Shown here one piece after another: positions 1 through 6,537 of a stretch of 11,571 nucleotides of DNA (its first letter is position 1; the number at the start of each line of letters is the position of its first letter). Origin of the DNA: an uncultured bacterium (GTDB taxonomy: Bacteria > Bacillota_A > Clostridia > Lachnospirales > Lachnospiraceae); assembly GCA_905215045.1 (NCBI GenBank), contig CAJMOO010000059.1:1-11571 (forward strand). Direction: 5' to 3'. The notes beneath the pieces were generated by a model. It did not search any database. It was not told where the DNA came from and saw only the letters and a list, made by a program, of their open reading frames with translations. The position numbers and the translations under genes are program-made.

Positions 1-84
1 TTACAAAAGCATACTCGTTGAAGTAGGAATGAAACATAAAGGTTTATAACTTTTTTATAAGTTTTCAGTAACGGAGAGTACATT
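1..84 (+). promoter_or_regulatory. Leader of the surface-protein gene with its ribosome binding site
   Basis: This short A/T-rich stretch precedes the surface-protein gene. A clear Shine-Dalgarno GGAGAG at 73-78 lies 6 nt before the ATG at 85 and supports that start. A possible promoter is TTGAAG (18-23) with TTTATA (43-48), but the 19-nt spacing is long and the match is poor. Two TTATAA blocks around 44-60 could form a weak A/T-only hairpin. No upstream gene end can be seen. Confidence 0.35.
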
Positions 85-3000
85 ATGAAGAAAAAGAGAC
101 AATGGTTCATGTGCCTTGGGATGATCGGAGTTTTTACGGCATCCGTAATCTTATCTGTGTTTGGACAGCGAAAGGTGAAAGCACAGTTAAATACTGAGAA
201 TGCGGGGAAGATCACAAGCAGTTGGGCAGATGAGAAACATATTTTCTCATCATTTGACGATGAAAAAGCACTTTCAGTGGATGCATCCTACGGTTTTAAG
301 ATGCATGCAACAGATCAGACGAAGACGATCATAGAAGCAGGAAAGAAAGCAGCAAAATTACCAGAGATCGAGATGCCGGATTTTCTTAAAAAGTATACAT
401 GGTTTCAGACTTCACAAAATACCGCAGGGAATATTAAGATCCGAAAAACAAATATGGAGATCTATCAATGCAAAGCCGATGGAAGTAATGGCCATTGGGA
501 AAAATTAGATTTGGTCATGACGGTTACTGGGATCGAAAAGTATAAGAATCAAGACGGTTATGTGGCGATTGGAAGCGGCATCAATGGATGTGCTTATGTT
601 GGAATCGAAGAGATGACATTAAAAAGTGATTTTTATAAAGCAGGAACGAATACACCAGTAACGATCAAAAGTAATATGACGTTAAAGGATATTGATACAT
701 ATCAGTATATCGGGATCAAAGCAAACAAGATTCACGGAGAATATGTATCAAAGAATACAAAATTAAGTTGTAAAAGATCAGGGGAAACTAGTATTTATTA
801 TGCGGATTTCCCAGACAATTACAGTAGTGAAGATTTTACTTGTGTAGGATTTACATTTGCATCAGATTCTTTTGAATATACATTCGGAAGGAGTCTTGAA
901 AAAGCACCAACAAAAGAGGAGCAATATGTAGGATATGGACAGAATATGATCCGCTTTGACCCAGTTGACCCAACCAAAGAGGTGATCGGAGAAGATGGGA
1001 CCAAGACGGAACATCTAAGAGTGCAAGATCTGGCAAAATCTTGGGATTATGAAGTCAGTCAGGTAATTGCGGGAGAAATTCCAAAGGCACATTATTTTGA
1101 TAAGTTTGCATTTGAAGATCAGATCGAATCCTGTTTAAAGATTCTGGATATCAAGGTTTACGGAGATGATGAGGATGTAAGCAGTCAGTTTGATATTTCA
1201 CAAAACGGCAATCTTGTAAGAGCAGAACTTAAGAATCCGAAAGATGCCGAATTTTATAAAAAATCTGTTTATAAATTAAAGATCAAAGTAAAGATGAATA
1301 TTCCGGAGAATGCATCCAAAGAACAGTTAGATCAATTGCGTAAGATATGGAAAGAACATGGGCATTATAATACAAAGGAAACGATGATCACAGAAAAAAA
1401 TACAGCGAAAACGATCATTAATGATAAGATAGAAATGACCAATGAGGTTCGTGTAGATATCGAGCTGCCAAAAGAAAATGTAGATACGCCGGGTCTTTTG
1501 ATCAGGAAAGAGACAAAACAATATGAATATCAGGCAAAAGATGAGATCACCTATAAGGTAACAGTGAAAAATCAAAACGAAAAAGCAAAGACAGCTTATT
1601 TTACGATTCAGGATACATCCTTTGCAAGTGTGATGGATATGAAGTTACAGGATATAAAAATCAATGGTCTTGATAAGAAGGATTACATATTACAGACAGA
1701 AAATAATGGATTTATTTTGAAGTCAAAAGGTGATTATGCCCTTCCATATGGACAGACGATCGAGATTACATATACAGTAAAAAGTGGAGTCCTTACAAAT
1801 GGAAAAGTGATCGATAATACTGCATCTGCATGGGCAGCAGGAATTCCAGAAACAAGGGCATCAAGGCAGGTGTATATCAACTCGCCAAAAAATAATGTGA
1901 TAAAATCAGCTCCAGTACAGCTTTATAAAAAAGGAGATCATGTAACTTATCAGGCAGTGATCACCAATCCAAATCCGGGAACTTTTATGAGAAATTTGGA
2001 GATTCAGGATGAACTTCAGGCAGAAGGGATCAAGATCATACCAGGAACCGTAGCGGTTATATCTGGTGGGAAAAACATTGCATCTGAGTGTAAGATCACA
2101 TTTGATCCAAGTGGAAGAAGTTATGAGATCATAACACCACTTGCACTGAAAAATGGTACGATTCCAGCAATGGGTTCGGAAGAAGGAAAGAAAACAGGAT
2201 CTTATGAAAATCTTCGCATGACGGATAAGATAGAGATCACTTATCAGGCAGTGATCGAAGAAGATGGACTCGAAGGACAGGAAGTAAAGAATATTATGCA
2301 CGTTGCTGCGACAAAAAACAGCAATGGAGATCTGATCCGGGAAGATAAAGAGATTCCGTCAGGAAGCGGGATGGCAGATGAGACGATCAAGGTGAAAGCA
2401 CCAAAACTGCAAATCACAAAACAATCGGATAAAAAGGTTTATGCAGTAGGAGAAACTGGATATTATAAACTTCATATCACACAAGGAAAAGAAGGCATGA
2501 CAGCACAGAATGTAAAAGTCGTGGATGAGTTCGAAAAAGAAGGTATGAAGGTTCAGAAGATAGAAGTAAAACTTAATGAAAAAGATATCACATCGGATTG
2601 CAAGATTGATGCGAAAGACCATCAGTTTACGATTGAAACAGGAAAAGATCTTGGTGAAAATGATGTGATGACGGTAGCTTATCAGGTTGTATTTGAAAAG
2701 AGGATTGAAGGAGCCGTGAAGAATACAGCAGTTGCAGGAAGTGATAATACAGAAGATGATCAGGATGAAAATACAGTCGTTGTAAAACCACCTGTGTTAA
2801 AGATTGAAAAAAGTACTGCGCATAAGTCTTACAAAGAAGGACAAAGCGGAGAATACAAGATCTGTGTGACACAGAGAAATGAGAATATGACAGCACATCA
2901 GGTAGTCGTAGAAGATCATTTTGAACAAGAAGGAATGGAGATTTCACAGATCCGTGTAAAATACAATGGGAAAGATATCACCAAGCAATGTGAGATCATA

Positions 3001-3795
3001 ATAGATGAGAATCTTAGAAAATTTAAGATCATCACAGGAAAAGATGTCAGTGATAAAGATGAACTTCTGGTAATATATCAGACAGCATTTAAGAAGATGA
3101 TCACAGGAGATATCAAAAACATTGCGGAAAGCTATAGTGATGATGCGGATAAAGTCAGAGATGATCAAGTGGTAGTAATGGAAGCTGTACAGCCAGCATT
3201 GATGATCACCAAGAAGGTTGATAAAACAACATATAAAGTTGGTGATATCTGCGAGTATCAGCTGGTTGTTACGCAGACGATCAAAGATGCGATCGCAAAA
3301 AATATTGTGATCGAAGATCAGCTTTCAAGAAATGGAGCTAAGGTGATCAAGAACAGCATTAAGATTTATGCACCAGATGGGTCAGATATTACCAGACAGT
3401 GTACGATCACTGCAGGAGAAAATAAGTATGTCATTGAGACAGGAAAGAATTTATCTTATGATGAATCCATAAAAGTATCGTATCAGGTAAAACTAAAAGA
3501 AGCATCACTTTCTGGAAAGACATTAAAAAATACAGCGACAGGAAAAGCAGATTTTGTCAAACCAGTCAGTGCAGTACGTTTAGTGAAGATCAAAAAAGAA
3601 TCGAAATCAACAGTGACAACGGGAAATAAAGCAGATCGATCCAATACTTCTGAATATAAAAGATCACCAGGAACAAGGGATGCAGCGAGCACACCAAAAA
3701 CAGGAGATTCCTTCGATGAGAAATGGATTTTTGCATTGTTGGCAGCATCTTTAGGTGGAAGTTTTATATATTGGAAAAAGAAGAAAAAACACTAG
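85..3795 (+). CDS. Sortase-anchored surface adhesin with isopeptide-type and DUF11-like repeats
   Basis: This 1236-residue protein is probably displayed on the cell wall as an adhesin or stalk. Residues 1-34 form a signal peptide: a KKKR start, a hydrophobic core, and a likely cut near VKA/Q. Residues about 115-290 resemble the adhesin-like head of clostridial 'isopeptide-forming fimbrial' proteins. Residues about 313-465 resemble the isopeptide domain that follows it in that family, with candidate bond residues K318, D345 and N453. Five DUF11-like domains begin near residues 468, 600, 773, 903 and 1037. Each has an early Lys, a later Asp, and a final Asn in a DNTA, KNTA, KNIA or KNIM context. 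A Ser/Thr-rich linker leads to TPKTGD (1203-1208), a hydrophobic span (1214-1230) and a KKKKKH tail, which together make a non-LPXTG sortase signal. No sortase gene is in the window. The family recognition is from memory of the architecture; adhesion is inferred, and the ligand is unknown. Confidence 0.85.
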   Translation: MKKKRQWFMCLGMIGVFTASVILSVFGQRKVKAQLNTENAGKITSSWADEKHIFSSFDDEKALSVDASYGFKMHATDQTKTIIEAGKKAAKLPEIEMPDFLKKYTWFQTSQNTAGNIKIRKTNMEIYQCKADGSNGHWEKLDLVMTVTGIEKYKNQDGYVAIGSGINGCAYVGIEEMTLKSDFYKAGTNTPVTIKSNMTLKDIDTYQYIGIKANKIHGEYVSKNTKLSCKRSGETSIYYADFPDNYSSEDFTCVGFTFASDSFEYTFGRSLEKAPTKEEQYVGYGQNMIRFDPVDPTKEVIGEDGTKTEHLRVQDLAKSWDYEVSQVIAGEIPKAHYFDKFAFEDQIESCLKILDIKVYGDDEDVSSQFDISQNGNLVRAELKNPKDAEFYKKSVYKLKIKVKMNIPENASKEQLDQLRKIWKEHGHYNTKETMITEKNTAKTIINDKIEMTNEVRVDIELPKENVDTPGLLIRKETKQYEYQAKDEITYKVTVKNQNEKAKTAYFTIQDTSFASVMDMKLQDIKINGLDKKDYILQTENNGFILKSKGDYALPYGQTIEITYTVKSGVLTNGKVIDNTASAWAAGIPETRASRQVYINSPKNNVIKSAPVQLYKKGDHVTYQAVITNPNPGTFMRNLEIQDELQAEGIKIIPGTVAVISGGKNIASECKITFDPSGRSYEIITPLALKNGTIPAMGSEEGKKTGSYENLRMTDKIEITYQAVIEEDGLEGQEVKNIMHVAATKNSNGDLIREDKEIPSGSGMADETIKVKAPKLQITKQSDKKVYAVGETGYYKLHITQGKEGMTAQNVKVVDEFEKEGMKVQKIEVKLNEKDITSDCKIDAKDHQFTIETGKDLGENDVMTVAYQVVFEKRIEGAVKNTAVAGSDNTEDDQDENTVVVKPPVLKIEKSTAHKSYKEGQSGEYKICVTQRNENMTAHQVVVEDHFEQEGMEISQIRVKYNGKDITKQCEIIIDENLRKFKIITGKDVSDKDELLVIYQTAFKKMITGDIKNIAESYSDDADKVRDDQVVVMEAVQPALMITKKVDKTTYKVGDICEYQLVVTQTIKDAIAKNIVIEDQLSRNGAKVIKNSIKIYAPDGSDITRQCTITAGENKYVIETGKNLSYDESIKVSYQVKLKEASLSGKTLKNTATGKADFVKPVSAVRLVKIKKESKSTVTTGNKADRSNTSEYKRSPGTRDAASTPKTGDSFDEKWIFALLAASLGGSFIYWKKKKKH
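1486..3552 (+). repeat. Five tandem DUF11-like domain repeats within the surface protein
   Basis: These are protein-level repeats of about 130 residues (the second is about 170) and not perfect DNA repeats. Domains 3, 4 and 5 are the most alike: each runs from an I-T/E-K strand through a V/I-x-D strand and a 'DIT..C' segment to an ETGK or ITGK turn and a closing KN(T/I)A strand. Domains 1 and 2 are more diverged, and domain 2 carries an insertion near residues 690-725. The candidate isopeptide Lys/Asp/Asn sets are 475/510/578, 607/642/736, 779/814/880, 909/944/1012 and 1043/1078/1149. The paired 'DIT...C' cysteine is conserved in domains 3-5 without an obvious disulfide partner. Confidence 0.75.
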
Positions 3796-3814
3796 TAATT
3801 CTAGGGACAAAGCC

Positions 3815-3843
3815 TTTACGAAACACTGAGGATAAGGTACAAT
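3815..3843 (+). promoter_or_regulatory. Sigma-A type promoter for the small coiled-coil protein gene
   Basis: TTTACG (3815-3820) and TACAAT (3838-3843) are separated by exactly 17 nt. They match the -35 and -10 consensus at 4/6 and 5/6 positions. Transcription would begin near 3850. That puts the ATG at 3853 almost at the transcript end and favours the ATG at 3871, which has its own Shine-Dalgarno. No terminator was found between the surface-protein stop (3793-3795) and this promoter, so the upstream transcript may run on to the terminator near 4250. Confidence 0.65.
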
Positions 3844-3870
3844 GAAAGAAAAATGTTGGGAGTGACGTAT

Positions 3871-4188
3871 ATGGCAAAAGATTTTTTCGGACGTCTGGAA
3901 GAAACGATTCAGACCACAGGGAAAGCAGCGGCGCAGAAAGCTAAAGAAGTCGCAGATTCCGCAAAAAGACACAATGATCTAAGAGTCGCCAAGAGAGATT
4001 TAAATGATCTGTACCGTCAGGTGGGAGAGAAGTATTTTGAAGAACATATGGATTACCCACAGGCAGAGTATATTGACCTGTTTAATCTGATCGAGAAGCT
4101 TCGTGGAGATATCGAAATCCTGAAGCAGGAGATTGACGGAGGAGACGACGAAGCGGCGGAAGAAGATATCGAAGATATCGAGGAATAA
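3871..4188 (+). CDS. Small coiled-coil protein with acidic C-terminal tail
   Basis: This is a 105-residue cytoplasmic protein of unknown function, with no signal peptide or membrane span. The start at 3871 is chosen because GGGAG (3858-3862) lies 8 nt upstream; an in-frame ATG at 3853 would have no Shine-Dalgarno and would sit at the predicted transcription start. An amphipathic helix opens the protein (AKDFFGRLEETIQ), an Ala/Lys-rich helix follows, and then come charged heptad-like helices (DLNDLYRQVGEKYFEEH and LFNLIEKLRGDIEIL). The last 15 or so residues are almost all Asp, Glu, Ala and Ile. The layout recalls a family of small Clostridia proteins that, as I remember, usually end in a zinc ribbon. 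Here no CxxC pair exists and the acidic tail takes its place. It appears to be a single-gene unit between its own promoter and terminator. Confidence 0.7.
   Translation: MAKDFFGRLEETIQTTGKAAAQKAKEVADSAKRHNDLRVAKRDLNDLYRQVGEKYFEEHMDYPQAEYIDLFNLIEKLRGDIEILKQEIDGGDDEAAEEDIEDIEE
4162..4179 (+). repeat. Two 9-nt direct repeats in the acidic tail
   Basis: GAAGATATC occurs twice back to back and encodes EDI-EDI at the end of the small coiled-coil protein. It is followed at once by a third imperfect acidic unit (GAGGAA). Such a short in-frame repeat could change copy number by slippage without breaking the frame. Two copies are too few to show that this happens. Confidence 0.6.
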
Positions 4189-4215
4189 ACTATTAACAAA
4201 CACAACAAAACAGTG

Positions 4216-4254
4216 AAAGAAGCTTGTAAAGATTTATCTTTATGAGCTTTTTTT
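4216..4254 (+). terminator. Intrinsic terminator after the small coiled-coil protein gene
   Basis: The left arm at 4220-4232 and the right arm at 4237-4249 form a 13-bp stem. It uses two G-U wobble pairs and closes a TTTA loop. A run of seven T residues (4248-4254) overlaps the base of the stem and continues past it. Adenines at 4216-4218 can extend the stem into the T tract. The hairpin ends only 16 nt before the start codon of the phosphatase gene, so it may also limit read-through into that gene. Confidence 0.8.
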
Positions 4255-4270
4255 CATTTAGGAGGAATTT

Positions 4271-5032
4271 ATGATAGATACAATTGGAATGACAGATATT
4301 GGGAATGGGAGACCATCCAATCAGGATGCTTATCTGTTGCGTCAGAAGGAAAAGAACGGAAAGCTTTATCTGCTCGCAGTCGTCTGTGACGGCATGGGAG
4401 GTTTGAAAAAAGGAGAGATTGCCAGTCATTATATCGTGGAAGTATTAAAACAATGGTTTGACGAAACGTTGTTTGATGGATTAGAAACTATGGGAATTGA
4501 TATGATCGAGCAGAATCTGATCGATCTGATCCGCAGGATTAACCAGAATCTTTTGTTAATGAGTCGTCGGATGGAAGAAACAAAATCCATGGGAAGCACA
4601 TTAACCTTATTGTTTGTTGAAGAACATGAATTTTTTGTTTTAAATGTCGGTGATTCGAGAACTTACTGGTTTGACAGGGACCGTAAATTTGTAACGACAG
4701 ATCACACTCTGGCAGAGTTGGAACTGCGTGCTGGACATCTCACAAAAGAACAGGCAAAAAAAGATCCGAGAAGACATATTCTAATTCAGTGTGTAGGTGT
4801 GACAAAAGATATCCGGATTGACTGTTACAAAGGCAGATTAAATCCAGGAATGGAGTTTTTATTATGTACGGATGGCTTTTATGGGCTGCTTGAGGAAGAA
4901 GAAATCTATCAGGTAGAGGCATCAAAAGAACAGATCAAAGAATGGGTGCAGAAATGTTTTCAGAAAGTAAAAAGAAGAGGAGAATTAGACAATCTGTCCT
5001 GTGTGATCGTCAAAGTTCCGAACAAGAAATAG
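4271..5032 (+). CDS. PP2C-family Ser/Thr protein phosphatase
   Basis: This is a 253-residue cytoplasmic, metal-dependent phosphatase of the PPM/PP2C (Stp1/PrpC-like) family. It is expected to remove phosphate from Ser/Thr residues placed by the kinase encoded next door. All hallmark motifs are present in order: R14 and NQD at 17-19, CDGMGG at 39-44, GST near residue 110, VGDSR at 126-130, TTDH near 145, CTDG at 199-202 and LDN at 239-241. The metal-binding aspartates D19, D40, D201 and D240 are therefore intact and the enzyme should be active. The length is normal for a single-domain bacterial PP2C and no membrane span is seen. A strong AGGAGG (4260-4265) lies 5 nt before the ATG. No promoter is evident between the upstream terminator and this gene. 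The end of the gene overlaps the kinase frame, which fits a translationally coupled phosphatase-kinase pair. Confidence 0.93.
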   Translation: MIDTIGMTDIGNGRPSNQDAYLLRQKEKNGKLYLLAVVCDGMGGLKKGEIASHYIVEVLKQWFDETLFDGLETMGIDMIEQNLIDLIRRINQNLLLMSRRMEETKSMGSTLTLLFVEEHEFFVLNVGDSRTYWFDRDRKFVTTDHTLAELELRAGHLTKEQAKKDPRRHILIQCVGVTKDIRIDCYKGRLNPGMEFLLCTDGFYGLLEEEEIYQVEASKEQIKEWVQKCFQKVKRRGELDNLSCVIVKVPNKK

Positions 5033-6537
5033 GAAAGATTTATCACCAACGTTATCAAGTCCGAAAAATACTTGGAGAAGGCGGAATGGGTAAAGTTTTT
5101 CTTGCACTGGATCAAAAGACAGGAAAAGAGGTTGCTGTGAAGATCGTGAAGGATCAAAAACAGTGGGACAGGGAGAGGGTGATCTTGCAAAAATTAAAAC
5201 ATACCAAAGGTGTGCCGGAATTATTTTTTGCAGGAAAGGAAAAGGAACTTTTTCTGGTGATGGAATATATTCTTGGAAATTCGTTAAAACGATATGGCAG
5301 AGTCTGTGGAAAACTTTATAAAAAGAAAAGTTTATTGTGGATGATCAAAATCTGCAAAGTGCTGAATAAGATTCATGAACAAGGAATCATTCATATGGAT
5401 CTGAAACCGGAAAATATCATGCTTGATCGATCTGGAAATATATACTTGATCGATTTTGGAGCGGCATTGTTTGCGGGAGAAAAATTAAGTGGATATGGAA
5501 CCAAAAACTATGCATCGAAAAAACAGGCAAAGACAGAAGAAAGAGCAGACATTTATTTTGATATATATAGTTTAGGAAAAACAATGGAATCTTTATTGAA
5601 AGCAACAGATGCTGTCCAAAAGATCATAGAAAAATGTCTGATCGATGACGATGCAAAAAGATATCACAACATAAGGCAGATTCAGGCAGATTTTGAGAGA
5701 ATATTGAGAATCTGTCGTATGAAGAAAGGGTTCATGGTGGTGATTGCTGTTTTTTGTATCCAGAATCTCTGGAATCAGATACAGAGGGAAGAGCAAAGAG
5801 AGAAAGAAGTCATTGTACAGAAAAAGTCTCAAAGAGAGATAAAAAAGGCAATGGCTTATTTTTATGGAACGGATCAGATACAAAAGAATACACAATTGGC
5901 ACGAGTGTATCTTGAAAGATGTAGAGGGATGAAAAAGAATGTGTCATCGTATTTGGTGCTTTTAGATGTTTTAGATGGCAGGAGAAATGATATAAGTGCG
6001 GAAAAACTTATGAAGATCGTACAGGATTGTCAGACCGATGTGCATGATTTCTGGTCGGCATATTTTTATCTTCATTTTTATACAGTAAATACAGCAAAAC
6101 TGTCAGAGAATGTATGGAAAGAAGCAGAAAAAATGTTAGAACAGATACAAAAATATCCACAAAAGGAAGAATATCAGAAATTAGTGGAAGCAGACCGGAT
6201 CAATTTATATGAAAGAGAAGCAGAAAAAGGAGATGATAGAAAGTTTTTAGAGGAAACAGACCGGGTTCTCAAAGAAAATCTTAAAGGAGATCCTGCATGG
6301 AAATTGTATGAAAGAAAGCTTGTTTATCTGGAATCAAAACAGCCAGATATCAGCAGGGAGTTTGAACGATTTCTAAAGAAATATCCAAAAGTTATGGATG
6401 CCTATGTGGAGTATAGTATTTATTTATGCAGGAACAATAAAATGACACAGGCACAAAGGGTCTATAGGGAAGGTAGAAAACAGACAGGAATGACAAGCAA
6501 AAGAGCAGAGGAATTGAGGAGGAAACTTGGGTTATGA
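4942..6537 (+). CDS. Membrane Ser/Thr kinase with extracytoplasmic helical-repeat region
   Basis: This protein, 531 residues from the first ATG, is a Hanks-type kinase. Its domain spans about residues 38-255: glycine loop GEGGMG (45-50), ATP-binding K67, probable helix-C E78, catalytic loop HMDLKPEN (151-158, base D153) and DFG (171-173). Two departures stand out. HRD is HMD, and the usual A-P-E reads ASKK (191-194). A single short hydrophobic span lies near residues 262-278. The remaining 250 or so residues, rich in Tyr, Lys and Glu, look like TPR-type helical hairpins and should lie outside the cell. PASTA domains are absent. The start is uncertain: ATGs at 4942 and 4954 both lie inside the phosphatase gene, and the roughly 30 residues before the kinase fold are encoded by overlapping DNA whose sequence is constrained by the phosphatase. 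Coupling to phosphatase translation is likely. Kinase identity is firm; substrate and signal are unknown. Confidence 0.88.
   Translation: MGAEMFSESKKKRRIRQSVLCDRQSSEQEIGKIYHQRYQVRKILGEGGMGKVFLALDQKTGKEVAVKIVKDQKQWDRERVILQKLKHTKGVPELFFAGKEKELFLVMEYILGNSLKRYGRVCGKLYKKKSLLWMIKICKVLNKIHEQGIIHMDLKPENIMLDRSGNIYLIDFGAALFAGEKLSGYGTKNYASKKQAKTEERADIYFDIYSLGKTMESLLKATDAVQKIIEKCLIDDDAKRYHNIRQIQADFERILRICRMKKGFMVVIAVFCIQNLWNQIQREEQREKEVIVQKKSQREIKKAMAYFYGTDQIQKNTQLARVYLERCRGMKKNVSSYLVLLDVLDGRRNDISAEKLMKIVQDCQTDVHDFWSAYFYLHFYTVNTAKLSENVWKEAEKMLEQIQKYPQKEEYQKLVEADRINLYEREAEKGDDRKFLEETDRVLKENLKGDPAWKLYERKLVYLESKQPDISREFERFLKKYPKVMDAYVEYSIYLCRNNKMTQAQRVYREGRKQTGMTSKRAEELRRKLGL

Noticed and set aside
18..61. 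Promoter and A/T hairpin before the surface-protein gene
   Set aside because: The hexamer spacing is poor and the hairpin has no GC pairs, so neither is listed as a separate site.
1906..2301. 131-codon open frame on the minus strand
   Set aside because: It is antisense to the surface-protein repeats, with the same Phe/Ile/Cys-rich shadow composition and no domain.
1486..3552. Surface-protein repeats as recent DNA duplications
   Set aside because: The repeats align at protein level only; nucleotide identity by eye is too low for recent duplication.
3796..3814. CTAG-type inverted repeat after the surface-protein gene as a terminator
   Set aside because: The stem would be only about 4 bp with no T run, so it does not qualify.
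3853..3870. Upstream ATG as the start of the small coiled-coil protein
   Set aside because: It lies almost at the predicted transcription start and has no ribosome binding site; the ATG at 3871 has GGGAG at 8 nt.
5392..5527. Kinase as a dead pseudokinase
   Set aside because: The ATP-binding Lys, catalytic Asp, Asn and DFG are all present, so loss of HRD Arg and APE alone does not justify that call.
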